From Luteitalea sp. (GTDB lineage: Bacteria > Acidobacteriota > Vicinamibacteria > Vicinamibacterales > Vicinamibacteraceae), in NCBI GenBank assembly GCA_009377605.1, contig WHTT01000060.1, positions 1-40,142 of the forward strand: a stretch of 40,142 bases of DNA, given 5' to 3'. Of this stretch, positions 16,416-25,295 are shown piece after piece. Both the position numbers and the translations under genes were made by a program. The notes under the pieces are model-generated. The model saw only the letters and a list, made by a program, of their open reading frames with translations. It did no database searches and was not told the DNA's origin. The stretch's first letter is position 1. Each line of letters opens with the position of its first letter.

Positions 16416-16485
16416 CAGCAGGTCCGGGCTGTTCAGTGCGTTGGGTGGTGGCTCACCCACCTTCGGTGTGCGATACCGGGCCGGT

Positions 16486-17192
16486 TCAGACGGTCTCGAG
16501 ATAGCGGTGAATCGTGTAAATCGCGGCGGCGCCCTCGCCCACCGCCGAGGCGACGCGCCGGTTGCTGCCAGCCCGTACGTCGCCGGCCGCGAACACGCCG
16601 GGCATGCTGGTCTCGAAGAAGAACGGATCGCGATCCAGCGTCCAGCCGCGCGGCTTGCGGCCGGATCGGAACAGGTCTGGACCTGTCAGGATGAATCCCT
16701 TCTCGTCGCATTCGACGACAGCGGACACCACGTCGGACCTCGGTGCGGCGCCGATGAAGATGAACATCGCGTCGACATCGATGCTTCCTGGCTGGCCGGT
16801 GTCGAGGTTACAGATCGTCACCTGCTCGAGGTGGCCGTTCCCGCAGGCGCCCGTCACCTCGACCCGCGCGAGCACGTCGATGTTCGTCGTCGCCGCGATC
16901 CTGTCGACCAGGTACTGCGACATCGACACGGAGAGACTCTTCTGGCGTGCGAGCACCACAACTCGCCGTGCATAGCGCGTGAAGAAGAGCGCCCCTTGGC
17001 CGGCTGAGTTCGCGCCGCCCACGACACACACGTCTCGGCCGCGATAGATGGCTGCCTCCGTCGTTGCGGCGCCGTAGTAGATGCCGGCGCCGACCAGCGG
17101 CGCCACGCCCGGCACGTCCAGCATCGGTCGCGCTCGATCGCGCTCAACACCTCGGGGTCATCGTCGACGGTGAGAATGACGGGTTTGGCCAC
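16486..17192 (-). pseudogene. Remnant of a receiver-domain / thioredoxin-reductase-like fusion protein
   Basis: Starts as a response regulator ('MAKPVILTVDDDPEVLSAIE', Asp triad at residues 10-12) but after residue 22 jumps, in a different frame, into the C-terminal part of an FAD/NAD(P)H disulphide-reductase-like domain beginning 'MLDVPGVAPLVGAGIYYGAA' at 17124. The rest is normal: 'VVGGANSAGQGALFFTRYA', 'MFIFIGAAPR', 'DEKGFILTGPDL' and 'PGVFAAGDVRAGS'. Full-length members of this fusion family are about 550 residues; here about 325 residues are gone: most of the receiver including its phospho-acceptor, the linker, and the N-terminal FAD-binding half. The junction is near 17124-17127. It lies 18 bp downstream of the damaged histidine kinase that is its usual partner. 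The 212-residue remnant could still be translated but should not bind FAD or be phosphorylated. Confidence 0.8.
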
Positions 17193-17210
17193 GTGAAAGT
17201 CCGATGGTGC

Positions 17211-18697
17211 TTACGAGACACGTGCGGCGGGCAGCGTCACGCGAAGCTCCGTGTGTCCCGGCCGCGACAGCACGCCGATCTCGCCATCGTGCTGTTTGAC
17301 GAGCCGCCGCGCGATGTCGAGGCCCAGTCCCGTGCCCTGCCCCACGGGCTTCGTCGTGAAGAACGGCTCGAAGATGCGCTCCAGGGTCACGGCGGGGATG
17401 CCGGGGCCATCATCGACGACCCGGACGACCACGAAGCGCCCCTCGCGGGCGGCCGACACGCTCACATGACCGGATGAGAGAGCAGCGTCGAGCGCATTGT
17501 CAATCAGGTTCGCCCACACCTGATTCAGCTCACCGCCAAGCCCTTGAACGAGCGGGAGACCTGGTTCGACGTCGATGGTCACGCCCACGGATCGCGCGCG
17601 CGCCTTTGCGGCGAGCACGGCCAGCGTGTCGCGGAGGCCTTGACCGAGATCCACGGGCTTGGCAGCCGTCGCCTGGTCCATGTATGTGAACCCCTTCACG
17701 GCCGCGACCAGCGTGTGGATCCGTGAGGCGGCCGCTTCGATCTCCTTGGCGAGCTTCTTGGTCGTGCAGCCGGCCGTCACCGCTTGGATGGCCAGATCGA
17801 GCGTGTCACTGCTCAGCGCGGCGGCCAGCTCGTCGAGCTCCTCCAGTGTCATCGGTGTGTCCGCCAGCGCCTCGGCGGCGCCAACATCGGCGCCGTGTGC
17901 GGTCAGCCAATCAGCGATGTCGTCCTCTCGGTCAGCCTGCTCGATCGGCGATCGGATGGATGTGGTGGCAACGTTCCGGCACATCTCGAGCGCCCGTTCG
18001 ACGAGGGCGAGCTGGGGCGGCGGAAGTCTCGCGGCGCCGATCGCGCGTGATGTCCGCTCTATCTCGGAGAGACGGTTCGCGAGCCCGTCCGCGCTGCGTG
18101 CCACCGCCGAGGCAGGGTTGTTCAACTCGTGGGCGAGGCCCGCCGCCAGCTTGCCGAGCGACAGCATCTTCTCGTCGAGGAGGTCGCTCGACGTGAAACG
18201 CCGGGCACGATCGAGCATCACATGGACGAGAATCCTCGTCAGGTCGTAACACTCGCGGATCATGGCCGGGAAGTGCTCCGCGGACACAACCACCATCTCG
18301 GTCGACTCTTCGGCCATCACATTCCCTGGCGGGGAGCCCAGACGCGAGTACGGCAGCAGACCCGTGACGTCACCTTGCGCGGCCCAGCGCCGCGATTCAC
18401 GCGGATGCACAGACGCCCGGACAGGACGACCCACAGGTCCTCCATCGGGCCCATCTCCGGCGCTGCGACTTGGCCGGCGGAGAGGAGGCGCAGACGCCCG
18501 TGCAAGGCCACCCAGGCGAGCTGTTCGCGAGGAACGGCGGCAAGCGTCCTATGTGCGGCTAGGCGACGGACGACATCCACGGCGGTGATCGGTCTCGGGT
18601 TGACGTGCGGGGAGGAGACTGACTCGAACGCTGCAGCATCATTCTCTACTGCTGAGCTCGATTTGGCAAGCGCTCGATGGCACTCCCCAAGCTTCAA
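17211..18697 (-). pseudogene. Histidine kinase with N-terminal cyclic-nucleotide-binding-like domain, frameshifted
   Basis: The C-terminal part is a good kinase: 'EKMLSLGKLAAGLAHELNNP' with the phospho-acceptor His in the H-box, 'NQVWANLIDNALDAAL' (N-box), 'VRVVDDGPGIP' (G1), 'FEPFFTTKPVGQGTGLGLDI' (F/G2). The N-terminal cNMP-binding-like domain lies in a different frame upstream ('LAAHRTLAAVPREQLAWVAL', 'LWVVLSGRLCIRVNRGAGPR') and joins at GGTG, 18371-18374, where 'GPRKV' runs straight into 'GDVTGLLPYSR'. Relatives have a few residues between these, so a short deletion between GGTG repeats with loss of frame is likely. The true start is uncertain (18697 is the longest). It forms an operon with the receiver/reductase remnant; both being damaged argues for real loss of function of this redox-sensing pair. 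Confidence 0.78.
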
Positions 18698-18772
18698 CGG
18701 TAGGGTAGGATCGCTTCACGGTGCGGTTTGCGCAAAACCTTGCAGGTACGCAGAGCATGAGCGGAGCGTTGA

Positions 18773-20065
18773 ATGTTCAGCCGACGCGCATTTCTACGAA
18801 CGAGCGGAGCGGCCAGCGTGGCGGCGGTTGCCGCCTTCACCGACCGTGGCATCGAACGGGTGGCTGCTGCAGGACGAGCGATCGAAGGACGTGCGCCCGC
18901 GGATGTTGCCGCTGACGAGCACTACTGGCGCGAGATCCAGCAGGCCTTCACGCTCGATCGCTCACTGATCAACCTCAACAACGGCGGCTGCTGTCCCAGC
19001 CCGCGGGTCGTCCACGAAGCGCTCAAGCGCTATCTCGACATGTCGAACCAGGCGCCCGTGTACCACATGTGGCAAATCCTGGAGCCGAACATCGAAACCG
19101 TCAGGCGGCGTCTCGCCGCGGCATTCGGCTGCAGCGCCGAAGAGATGGCCATTACGCGGAATGCCAGCGAGGCGCTTCAAATCGCGCAGCTCGGCATCGA
19201 GTTGAAGCGCGGCGATGACGTCGTGACGACGAACCAGGATTACGGTCGGATGCTCGACACCTGGGACCAGCGTGCTCGGCGGGATGGGATTAACGTGAAG
19301 AAGATCTCGTTTCCCGTTCCACCGCCATCGCTGGACGATCTGGCCGATCGCCTCATCGCTGCCCTGACGCCTGCGACGAAGGTCCTGCACTTCTGCCACA
19401 TTACCAATTTGACCGGGCAGATCTTTCCGGTGCGGCGAATCTGCGACGAGGCACGCGGGCGCGGCATTCGAACCATTGTGGACGGCGCCCACGCCTTCGC
19501 ACACTTCCCATACACACTCGAAGACCTCGGCTGCGACTACTACGGTACCAGCTTGCACAAGTGGCTGCTGGCGCCGATTGGAACCGGCTTCCTCTATGTG
19601 CGGCGCGAGAACATCCAGTCGCTCTGGCCGCTCACGCCGGCTGCCGAAAAGCACACGGGCGACATCCGGAAATTCGAGGAGATCGGCACGCACCCGGCGG
19701 CAAACCACAATGCCATCGCCGAAGCCCTGAGCTTCCACGAAGGCATTGGAATCGAGCGCAAAGCGGCGCGGCTACGTTACTTGCGCGACCGCTGGGCGAC
19801 GCGGCTGCAGCAATCCTCCCGCATTCGCATTCACACGAATCTCGACCCGGGCCATTCGTGCGCGATCGGGACGGTGCAGATCGCGGGCATTCCTGCCCCG
19901 AAGGTCGTCGATCGCCTGTGGGAGCGCTGGCGCATCATCGCAACGCCCATCGTGCATGCTGAATACGAAGGCGTGCGTGTCACACCGAACGTCTACACGA
20001 CACTCGAAGAGATCGATACGTTTGCCGCGGCAATGGAGGAGATGGTCGCAAAGGGCCCTCACTAG
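18773..20065 (+). CDS. Tat-exported class V aminotransferase (isopenicillin-N-epimerase-like)
   Basis: 430 residues. The N-terminus is a clear twin-arginine signal (SRRAFLRTSGAASVAAVAAF). The fold-type I PLP enzyme follows: 'LINLNNGGCCPSPRVVHEAL' at the start of the catalytic domain, 'TRNASEALQ' binding the PLP phosphate, 'IVDGAHAFAH' with Asp237 and His240 contacting the cofactor, and 'YGTSLHKWLLAPIGTGF' with Lys263 as Schiff-base lysine. Related enzymes include isopenicillin N epimerase and cysteine desulphurase-like proteins; the substrate is not predictable. Export of a PLP enzyme is uncommon but recurs in this family, and Tat would allow the cofactor to be loaded first. Its stop overlaps, by four bases, the stop of the convergent amidohydrolase gene. 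Confidence 0.92.
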   Translation: MFSRRAFLRTSGAASVAAVAAFTDRGIERVAAAGRAIEGRAPADVAADEHYWREIQQAFTLDRSLINLNNGGCCPSPRVVHEALKRYLDMSNQAPVYHMWQILEPNIETVRRRLAAAFGCSAEEMAITRNASEALQIAQLGIELKRGDDVVTTNQDYGRMLDTWDQRARRDGINVKKISFPVPPPSLDDLADRLIAALTPATKVLHFCHITNLTGQIFPVRRICDEARGRGIRTIVDGAHAFAHFPYTLEDLGCDYYGTSLHKWLLAPIGTGFLYVRRENIQSLWPLTPAAEKHTGDIRKFEEIGTHPAANHNAIAEALSFHEGIGIERKAARLRYLRDRWATRLQQSSRIRIHTNLDPGHSCAIGTVQIAGIPAPKVVDRLWERWRIIATPIVHAEYEGVRVTPNVYTTLEEIDTFAAAMEEMVAKGPH

Positions 20066-21348
20066 TCCGGGCTACGCTCCGGGACCTCTGTCCAGAGAGG
20101 ATGCGCGATTCCGTTCAGATCCCACACCACCTCACCGCCCTTGACCGTCAGCTCGCACTCCAGCTTCCGATCGCCGGCGAGCTTGCCGCCGGACACATCG
20201 ATGAAGCCGAACGTGCCGCGCCGGACGTTCAGCACCGCGACATCGGCTTCGGCTCCGACGCTCAGGTGACCCAGATCGGATCGCTTGATGATCTCGGCCG
20301 CCCTCGATGTGTTGCTCTTGATGACGTCCTGGAGCGACATCCCCATATTCAGGAATTTCGACATCGTGTTCAGGATGTTCTTCATGCCCCCGTTCATGCT
20401 GCCAGTGTGCAGGTCGGTGCTGATCACGTCGGGAGCGAAGCCCTGCTCCATGGCGGGCACCGCCTGCCGGTAGAGAAAGCTGCCTCCGCCGTGGCCAACG
20501 TCGAAGATGATGCCCCGCTTACGCGCCTCCCAGACGTACGGCCTGACTTTTCCTTCCTCGTCCACGATCGGCGTTCTGCCGCGCACGTGGGCGAAGGTGT
20601 GGGTCAGGATGTCGCCCGGGCGAAGGTACTTCAGAAGCAAGTCCTCGAGCGAAAGCGGCGGAGTATGGCCGCCGAAATCGACCATGACCGGGACATCCGC
20701 CTCACGGCCGGCTTCCACGGCTCGTGTCACGGGATCCCACTCCGGACCGCTGTAGTGGGCGACTTTGATGCCGACGATCAGCTCCGGATGCTCACTGATC
20801 CGCATTGCCGTCAGGGCGGCGTCCATATCGGAGAGATTCTGTTCGACCGGTCCCCCCTTCATGCCCGACCCCACGATGTTGATGAACGAGAGCACGCGCG
20901 TCCTGGAGCGGTCGATGACCTGTGCTTTGAACTGCGGGAAGTTGCGCCAGCCGGCGCCGCCAACGTCGACCAACGTCGTCTGGCCGCTCCTGAAGGAGTA
21001 GCTGTCGGCGGGAACGGCCGAGAAGCCGTTGCTCAGGTACGCATCGTCCTCCGTCCCGTAGAAGACATGCGCGTGGATGTCGATCAGGCCGGGGACGACG
21101 TACAGGCCGCCGGCGTCGGCCACCCGTCCGGCCCGGGAGGAATCGATGTCGGCCGCCACTTCGGTAATCTTGCCGTCGGCAATGCCGACGTCCATCACGG
21201 CGTCGATCCCGTTCTTCGGATCGATCACGTGCCCGCCTTTGATCAGTAGATCGAAGTCAGGGTTCTGACCGTGCAGTGGCGGAGCAACCATGACAATCAG
21301 GACCAGGAAAGCCAGTAGTCGACGGTGAAATGAGTGTCGGTATGCCAA
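20062..21348 (-). CDS. Exported amidohydrolase (COG3964-like deacetylase / dihydroorotase fold)
   Basis: 428 residues with a TTG start at 21348, chosen because GAGGGAAG sits just upstream and the codons that follow encode a signal peptide (RHSFHRRLLAFLVLIVMVAPPLHGQ). The longer reading frame upstream crosses an intergenic palindrome and is not protein. Metal-dependent hydrolase features: 'GLIDIHAHVF' (His92, His94), 'GIKVAHYSGPEW' with a Lys likely to be carboxylated, 'ILTHTFAH', 'FDVGHGGGSF' and 'ISTDLHTGS' with the catalytic Asp. Characterised relatives hydrolyse acetylated hydroxy- or amino-acid derivatives. The product would work in the periplasm. It converges on, and overlaps by 4 bp at a CTAG, the aminotransferase gene; both being exported suggests related periplasmic amine/acid metabolism, but this is inference. 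Confidence 0.9.
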   Translation of the reverse strand: MAYRHSFHRRLLAFLVLIVMVAPPLHGQNPDFDLLIKGGHVIDPKNGIDAVMDVGIADGKITEVAADIDSSRAGRVADAGGLYVVPGLIDIHAHVFYGTEDDAYLSNGFSAVPADSYSFRSGQTTLVDVGGAGWRNFPQFKAQVIDRSRTRVLSFINIVGSGMKGGPVEQNLSDMDAALTAMRISEHPELIVGIKVAHYSGPEWDPVTRAVEAGREADVPVMVDFGGHTPPLSLEDLLLKYLRPGDILTHTFAHVRGRTPIVDEEGKVRPYVWEARKRGIIFDVGHGGGSFLYRQAVPAMEQGFAPDVISTDLHTGSMNGGMKNILNTMSKFLNMGMSLQDVIKSNTSRAAEIIKRSDLGHLSVGAEADVAVLNVRRGTFGFIDVSGGKLAGDRKLECELTVKGGEVVWDLNGIAHPLWTEVPERSPD

Positions 21349-21670
21349 GCTTCTTCCCTCGTGATTAGTAGCCGCGCGTGGCGGCTGGACGGCACGCAAC
21401 GGCTGGTCTGCGAGTAGACCGGGCTCTGCTTTTCGCGGATAATCCGTCATCGGTTGTTCCCGCTTGGGAACGGCCGACAACCTCGAACGTCCCTCGACCC
21501 TTCGACAGCGCTCAGGGTCATCCCGAGCGAAGTCGAGGGATGAGCACGGTCGAAGGGCGAGGTTGCCACCCACGCGGCTGCACCGTACGACAGATCGGAC
21601 GAAAAGGAAAGGGTCTCGGGGAACCCGGTCCGCTCTCGGTCTTCTTTGGATGGAGGAGAGGAGCTTACCC
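21349..21670. other. Divergent intergenic region with repeat
   Basis: 322 bp between the amidohydrolase and a TonB receptor. It holds the palindromic element at 21489-21557 and, at its right end, a long purine-rich ribosome-binding site (GGAGGAGAGGAG, 21652-21663) seven bases before the receptor ATG at 21671. Frames open across it on both strands are extensions of the flanking genes without family similarity. No clear -35/-10 pair was recognised. Confidence 0.6.
21489..21557. repeat. Nested palindromic repeat (CCCTTCGACAGCGCTCAGGG type)
   Basis: Two interleaved inverted repeats: CCCTCGAC (about 21491) pairs with GTCGAGGG (about 21532), and CCCTTCGAC (about 21498) pairs with GTCGAAGGG (21549-21557). 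The inner part also has TCATCCC and GGGATGA. Such elements are familiar dispersed intergenic repeats in several bacterial phyla. Single copy in this window. Confidence 0.65.
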
Positions 21671-24600
21671 ATGTGTACGCGTTCGTGTTTTGTAGTGCGG
21701 CTCTGTCTCGCCGCGCTCGCCGGCTTCGTCGTCTCGACGACGGCCACGGCGCAGACAGGCTTGGCCACCGTCACGGGCATTGTGTCCGATGATTCGGGCG
21801 CGGCCGTGCCTGGCCTGACCGTCACCGCAACCAATCAAGCCACAAACATCACCTACACCGGTGTGACGAACGAGGCCGGGAACTACGTCATGACGAGCGT
21901 GCCGATTGGCACCTACATCGTCGCCGTGGACATGGAGGGCTTCAAGGGCGTGCAGTCCACGGTCACGTTGTCCGCGTCACAGACGGCGCGTGTCGACTTC
22001 ACGCTGGAGCTCGGCGCCGTCGAGGAGCGGGTCGAAGTGACCGCGACAGGGGCCGTGCTCCAGACGGAGAACGCGGTCGTGGGCAACACGCTCGACCGCG
22101 AGCAGATCGAGAAGCTGCCGGTCCAAGGGCGAAACCTCGCGACGGCCACGCTGTTCACGCCCGGGACGACCACGCCTCGTCCGGGCACGTTCAACAGCCT
22201 GACGAGAGGCGGACGTCCCTTCTCCAACGGCCAGCGTGAGCAGGCGAACAACTTCACGCTCGATGGCGTCGACGCGAACGACGCCATCGACAACGGCGTC
22301 GCGTACCAGCCGAGTCCCGACGCGGTGGAACAGGTCAGCGTCGAGACGAACAACTACTCACCCGAGCTGGGTAACGTCGCCGGCGCCATCGTCAACATGG
22401 TGATCAAATCAGGGACCAACCAGTTCCGCGGGAACGGGTTCGTCTATTGGCGCGACAACGAGCTGGCGGCGACGCCCTGGGCCACCAATCGCGCGGGTGG
22501 CACGAAGTCGGAGTTCTCGCGCGACATCTTCGGCGGCACCGTTGGTGGCCCGATCGTGCGCGACACGCTGTTCTTCTTCGGCGACTATCAGGGGGCCCGC
22601 CAGGAGACCCCGCCTGCGGACGCCTTCACGACCGTCGTGCCCGACGCGTGGCGGCGAGGCGACCTCAGCAGCCTGCTCGCGAGCGGCATCCAGGTTTCTG
22701 ATCCGCTGACCGGCCAACCTTTCCCCGACAACCAGATTCCCGTCAGCCGATTCAGCACCTTCGCGCGCAACCTGTTTGCCGACGAGTCGCTGTACCCGCG
22801 GGCCAATGTCTCGCGTCCGATCAGCGACTTCCGCGACAACTACCAGGGCACGACCGCGTCGAAGGAAGAGTCGGACCAGTTCGACGTGAAGCTGGACTGG
22901 AATGCGTCGTCGCACGACAAGCTGTACGTGCGCTATTCCCGGCTGGCGCACGACGACCGCCCCGAGGCGACGGTCATGCCGCTGTTGTTCGCCTCGGCCT
23001 CCAACGATCCCGGCTGGAGCGTGGGCGCAAACTGGAACCGTATCTTCGGCACCGCGGTGGTCAACGACCTGCTCATCGGCATCAACGACAACGCCGCCAA
23101 CAGTCAGCCCGTCGACATCCGCGGCCTCGGCGCGCTGAACAACCAACTGGGCATTGGAGGGGCGCAAGCCATTCCCGGCCTGACCCAAGTGCGAATGGGC
23201 AACACCGTGTCCAACATCGGCAACGTCGCGATTGGCAGCAACACGGCCAACCGCGTGCTCCAGATCAACGAGCGGCTAACGTGGGTGCGCGGCCGGCACA
23301 CGCTGAAGTTCGGCGGGTCGTGGCACTACTACGAGATGGAGCGGTACTACTCGTCGAACAACGGCCAGAATGGCTTCATCGACTACACCGCCTTCAACTT
23401 CACCGGCGCGCCCTTCGCCGACTTCCTGCTGGACCAGGTGTCCGCGAAGGGGCGCGGCTCGCTGTCGGAGCCGTGGACGCACCTCCAGCATCGCCTCGCG
23501 TTCTATGCCGCCGATGACTTCAAGGTCACCGACAGCCTGACGTTGAACATCGGCCTGCGGTGGGGATATACGTCGCCGCTCGTCGAAAAGGACGACCGCC
23601 AGGCCAACTTCGATCTGACGAACGGCGAGCAGCTTCTCGCGGGACAGGACGGTAACAGCCGCGCGCTGTACGACTCCTACTACCAGGGCTGGGAGCCACG
23701 GGTGGGCTTTGCCCATCGCCAGGGCGCACGTTGGGTGTTCCGCGGCGGATATGGCATCACGCAGTACATGGAAGGCACGGGCGCCAACCTGCGCTTACCG
23801 CTCAACCCACCGTTCTTCTTCGAGTCCGAGGTGGCCTACGATGCCACGAGTGGCGCCGGCACGATCGCGACAGGCTTCGAGGGTCTCCAGGCGCTCGATC
23901 GGCCCTCGGGCCAGCTCCGCGCGTGGGATCCGAACGTACGGCCGCAGTTTACGCAGCAGTGGAATACCGTCGCCGAGTACTTGATCGGGTCGAGCTCCTC
24001 CATCAACATCGGATACGTCGGCAGCCGCTCGACGCATCTCATCACGCCGGTCGACGGCAATCAGCCGCTTCCCGGCACGGGCGACCCGAACACCTGGGCA
24101 CCAGTCCAGGAGCGACGGCCACTCTATCCCTTCAACCCGGACATCGCGTCCATCAGCACGACAGCGTCGCGAGGGCGCGCCAACTACCATGCGCTGCAGA
24201 CGACGTTCAAGCAGCGGCTGTGGGAGGGGCTGGACTTCGTCGCCAACTACGCGTACGGCAAGGCCATGTCGAACAACCGCGGCTACTACGGCGCGGGAAG
24301 CTTCACGGCCGCCGAGGGCGCGTATCCCATGAACAGCTACGACATCGAGGCCAACTACGGGCCGGCGTTCTTCGACGCGCGGCACGTCTTTTCGTTGGCC
24401 GGCAGTTACGACCTGCCGTTCGGCCGGGAGCGCAGGTTTGGCAGCGACTGGAACCGCGCGTTCGACGCGGTTGCGGGCGGCTGGGCAGCGAGCTTCGCGG
24501 TGACCGCTCACAGTGGCTATCCGATCACGGTGACCGACGGCGCGAACCCGTCGCTGCAAGCCTCGCGCTCACCCGAGCGGCCCAATCGGATTGGCCGCGG

Positions 24601-24916
24601 TGAGGTGGACAACCCGACCCTCGAGCGCTGGATCGATCTGTCCGCGTTCGAGTCGGCGCCGCTCGGCCAGTTCGGCGATGCCGGTGTGGGCATTCTGCGC
24701 GCACCCGGCTACTGGAACGTCGATCTCTCCGTCAGCAAGCGCTTCCTCACGCTCGGCCGGCAGTACTTCGTGATTCGCGGCGAGCTGTTCAACGCGCTCA
24801 ACCATCCGAATTTCGGACCGCCGACTGCGAACATCCAGAGCACGCAGTTTGGCACCATCACCACGACGGTCTCCGATCCGCGTGTCGTGCAGCTCGTGGC
24901 GAAGTACTACTTCTGA
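21671..24916 (+). CDS. TonB-dependent receptor, Oar type, complete
   Basis: 1081 residues from ATG 21671; the 69 upstream codons of the open frame cross an intergenic repeat and are rejected. Signal peptide (CTRSCFVVRLCLAALAGFVV, ending near TATAQ). Residues about 30-110 form a carboxypeptidase-regulatory-like Ig domain ('VTGIVSDDSGAAVPGLTVTA', 'TNEAGNYVMTSVPIGTYIV'). The plug follows ('EQIEKLPVQGRNLATATLFT', 'FTLDGVDANDAIDNGV', 'GAIVNMVIKSGTNQFRGNGF'). The large barrel includes 'TLFFFGDYQGAR', 'HTLKFGGSWHYYE', 'HVFSLAGSYDLPFGRERR' and 'VIRGELFNALNHPNFG' and ends 'LVAKYYF' with the C-terminal Phe. It imports a large or scarce nutrient across the outer membrane with TonB energy; the substrate is unknown. 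It is followed by a strong terminator and so is probably monocistronic. Confidence 0.95.
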   Translation: MCTRSCFVVRLCLAALAGFVVSTTATAQTGLATVTGIVSDDSGAAVPGLTVTATNQATNITYTGVTNEAGNYVMTSVPIGTYIVAVDMEGFKGVQSTVTLSASQTARVDFTLELGAVEERVEVTATGAVLQTENAVVGNTLDREQIEKLPVQGRNLATATLFTPGTTTPRPGTFNSLTRGGRPFSNGQREQANNFTLDGVDANDAIDNGVAYQPSPDAVEQVSVETNNYSPELGNVAGAIVNMVIKSGTNQFRGNGFVYWRDNELAATPWATNRAGGTKSEFSRDIFGGTVGGPIVRDTLFFFGDYQGARQETPPADAFTTVVPDAWRRGDLSSLLASGIQVSDPLTGQPFPDNQIPVSRFSTFARNLFADESLYPRANVSRPISDFRDNYQGTTASKEESDQFDVKLDWNASSHDKLYVRYSRLAHDDRPEATVMPLLFASASNDPGWSVGANWNRIFGTAVVNDLLIGINDNAANSQPVDIRGLGALNNQLGIGGAQAIPGLTQVRMGNTVSNIGNVAIGSNTANRVLQINERLTWVRGRHTLKFGGSWHYYEMERYYSSNNGQNGFIDYTAFNFTGAPFADFLLDQVSAKGRGSLSEPWTHLQHRLAFYAADDFKVTDSLTLNIGLRWGYTSPLVEKDDRQANFDLTNGEQLLAGQDGNSRALYDSYYQGWEPRVGFAHRQGARWVFRGGYGITQYMEGTGANLRLPLNPPFFFESEVAYDATSGAGTIATGFEGLQALDRPSGQLRAWDPNVRPQFTQQWNTVAEYLIGSSSSINIGYVGSRSTHLITPVDGNQPLPGTGDPNTWAPVQERRPLYPFNPDIASISTTASRGRANYHALQTTFKQRLWEGLDFVANYAYGKAMSNNRGYYGAGSFTAAEGAYPMNSYDIEANYGPAFFDARHVFSLAGSYDLPFGRERRFGSDWNRAFDAVAGGWAASFAVTAHSGYPITVTDGANPSLQASRSPERPNRIGRGEVDNPTLERWIDLSAFESAPLGQFGDAGVGILRAPGYWNVDLSVSKRFLTLGRQYFVIRGELFNALNHPNFGPPTANIQSTQFGTITTTVSDPRVVQLVAKYYF

Positions 24917-24946
24917 CGCGAGCCCGCCTCGCTTTGCCCGCCAGGA

Positions 24947-24985
24947 TTCCCACGGAGATCGACGTGATCTCCGTGGGAACGTTTT
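24947..24985 (+). terminator. Rho-independent terminator of the TonB receptor
   Basis: A perfect 14-bp stem (TTCCCACGGAGATC, 24947-24960, with its complement at 24966-24979) closes a 5-base loop and is followed by CGTTTTC with a short T run at 24982-24985. It lies 30 bp after the receptor stop. Confidence 0.85.
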
Positions 24986-25295
24986 CGTCAGACGCGCATC
25001 TTCAGCTTCCCTTCTAGCCGGCGAAATGCAGCACAGCCTGCTCTCGTACCCGGATGTCGCGCGTGTGCTGACCACGTTGATCGCGACGGTGTGGCGTTCG
25101 CGGCGGCGTTTCGTCGTGATCCTTGATTGATGGACGACGCGATGGGCCGCACAGGCAAGGTCCGGTGTGCAGCGCGGGCACTAGTTTTCGAAGATCGTGT
25201 GAGCCCCTGTCGCGGCGTTGCGTGTCTGTCTCATGGAAGAGCAGACCGTAGTGAACAAGGGCGATGAGCGCCCGTTTCTGACAGGAGTGGACAGC
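24986..25295. other. Intergenic region before the secreted unknown gene
   Basis: About 310 bp. No coding sequence with family similarity or RNA gene was recognised. An AGGAG at 25282-25286 is the ribosome-binding site for ATG 25296. Confidence 0.5.

Noticed and set aside
15048-16460. 470-codon minus-strand frame opposite the BBE oxidase
   Set aside because: Antisense artefact; the plus-strand gene has His73, the flavin loop and a full BBE C-terminus.
21349-21834. N-terminal extension of the amidohydrolase to 21834
   Set aside because: It crosses a palindromic repeat and the opposite-strand receptor start. The signal peptide and ribosome site place the start at TTG 21348.
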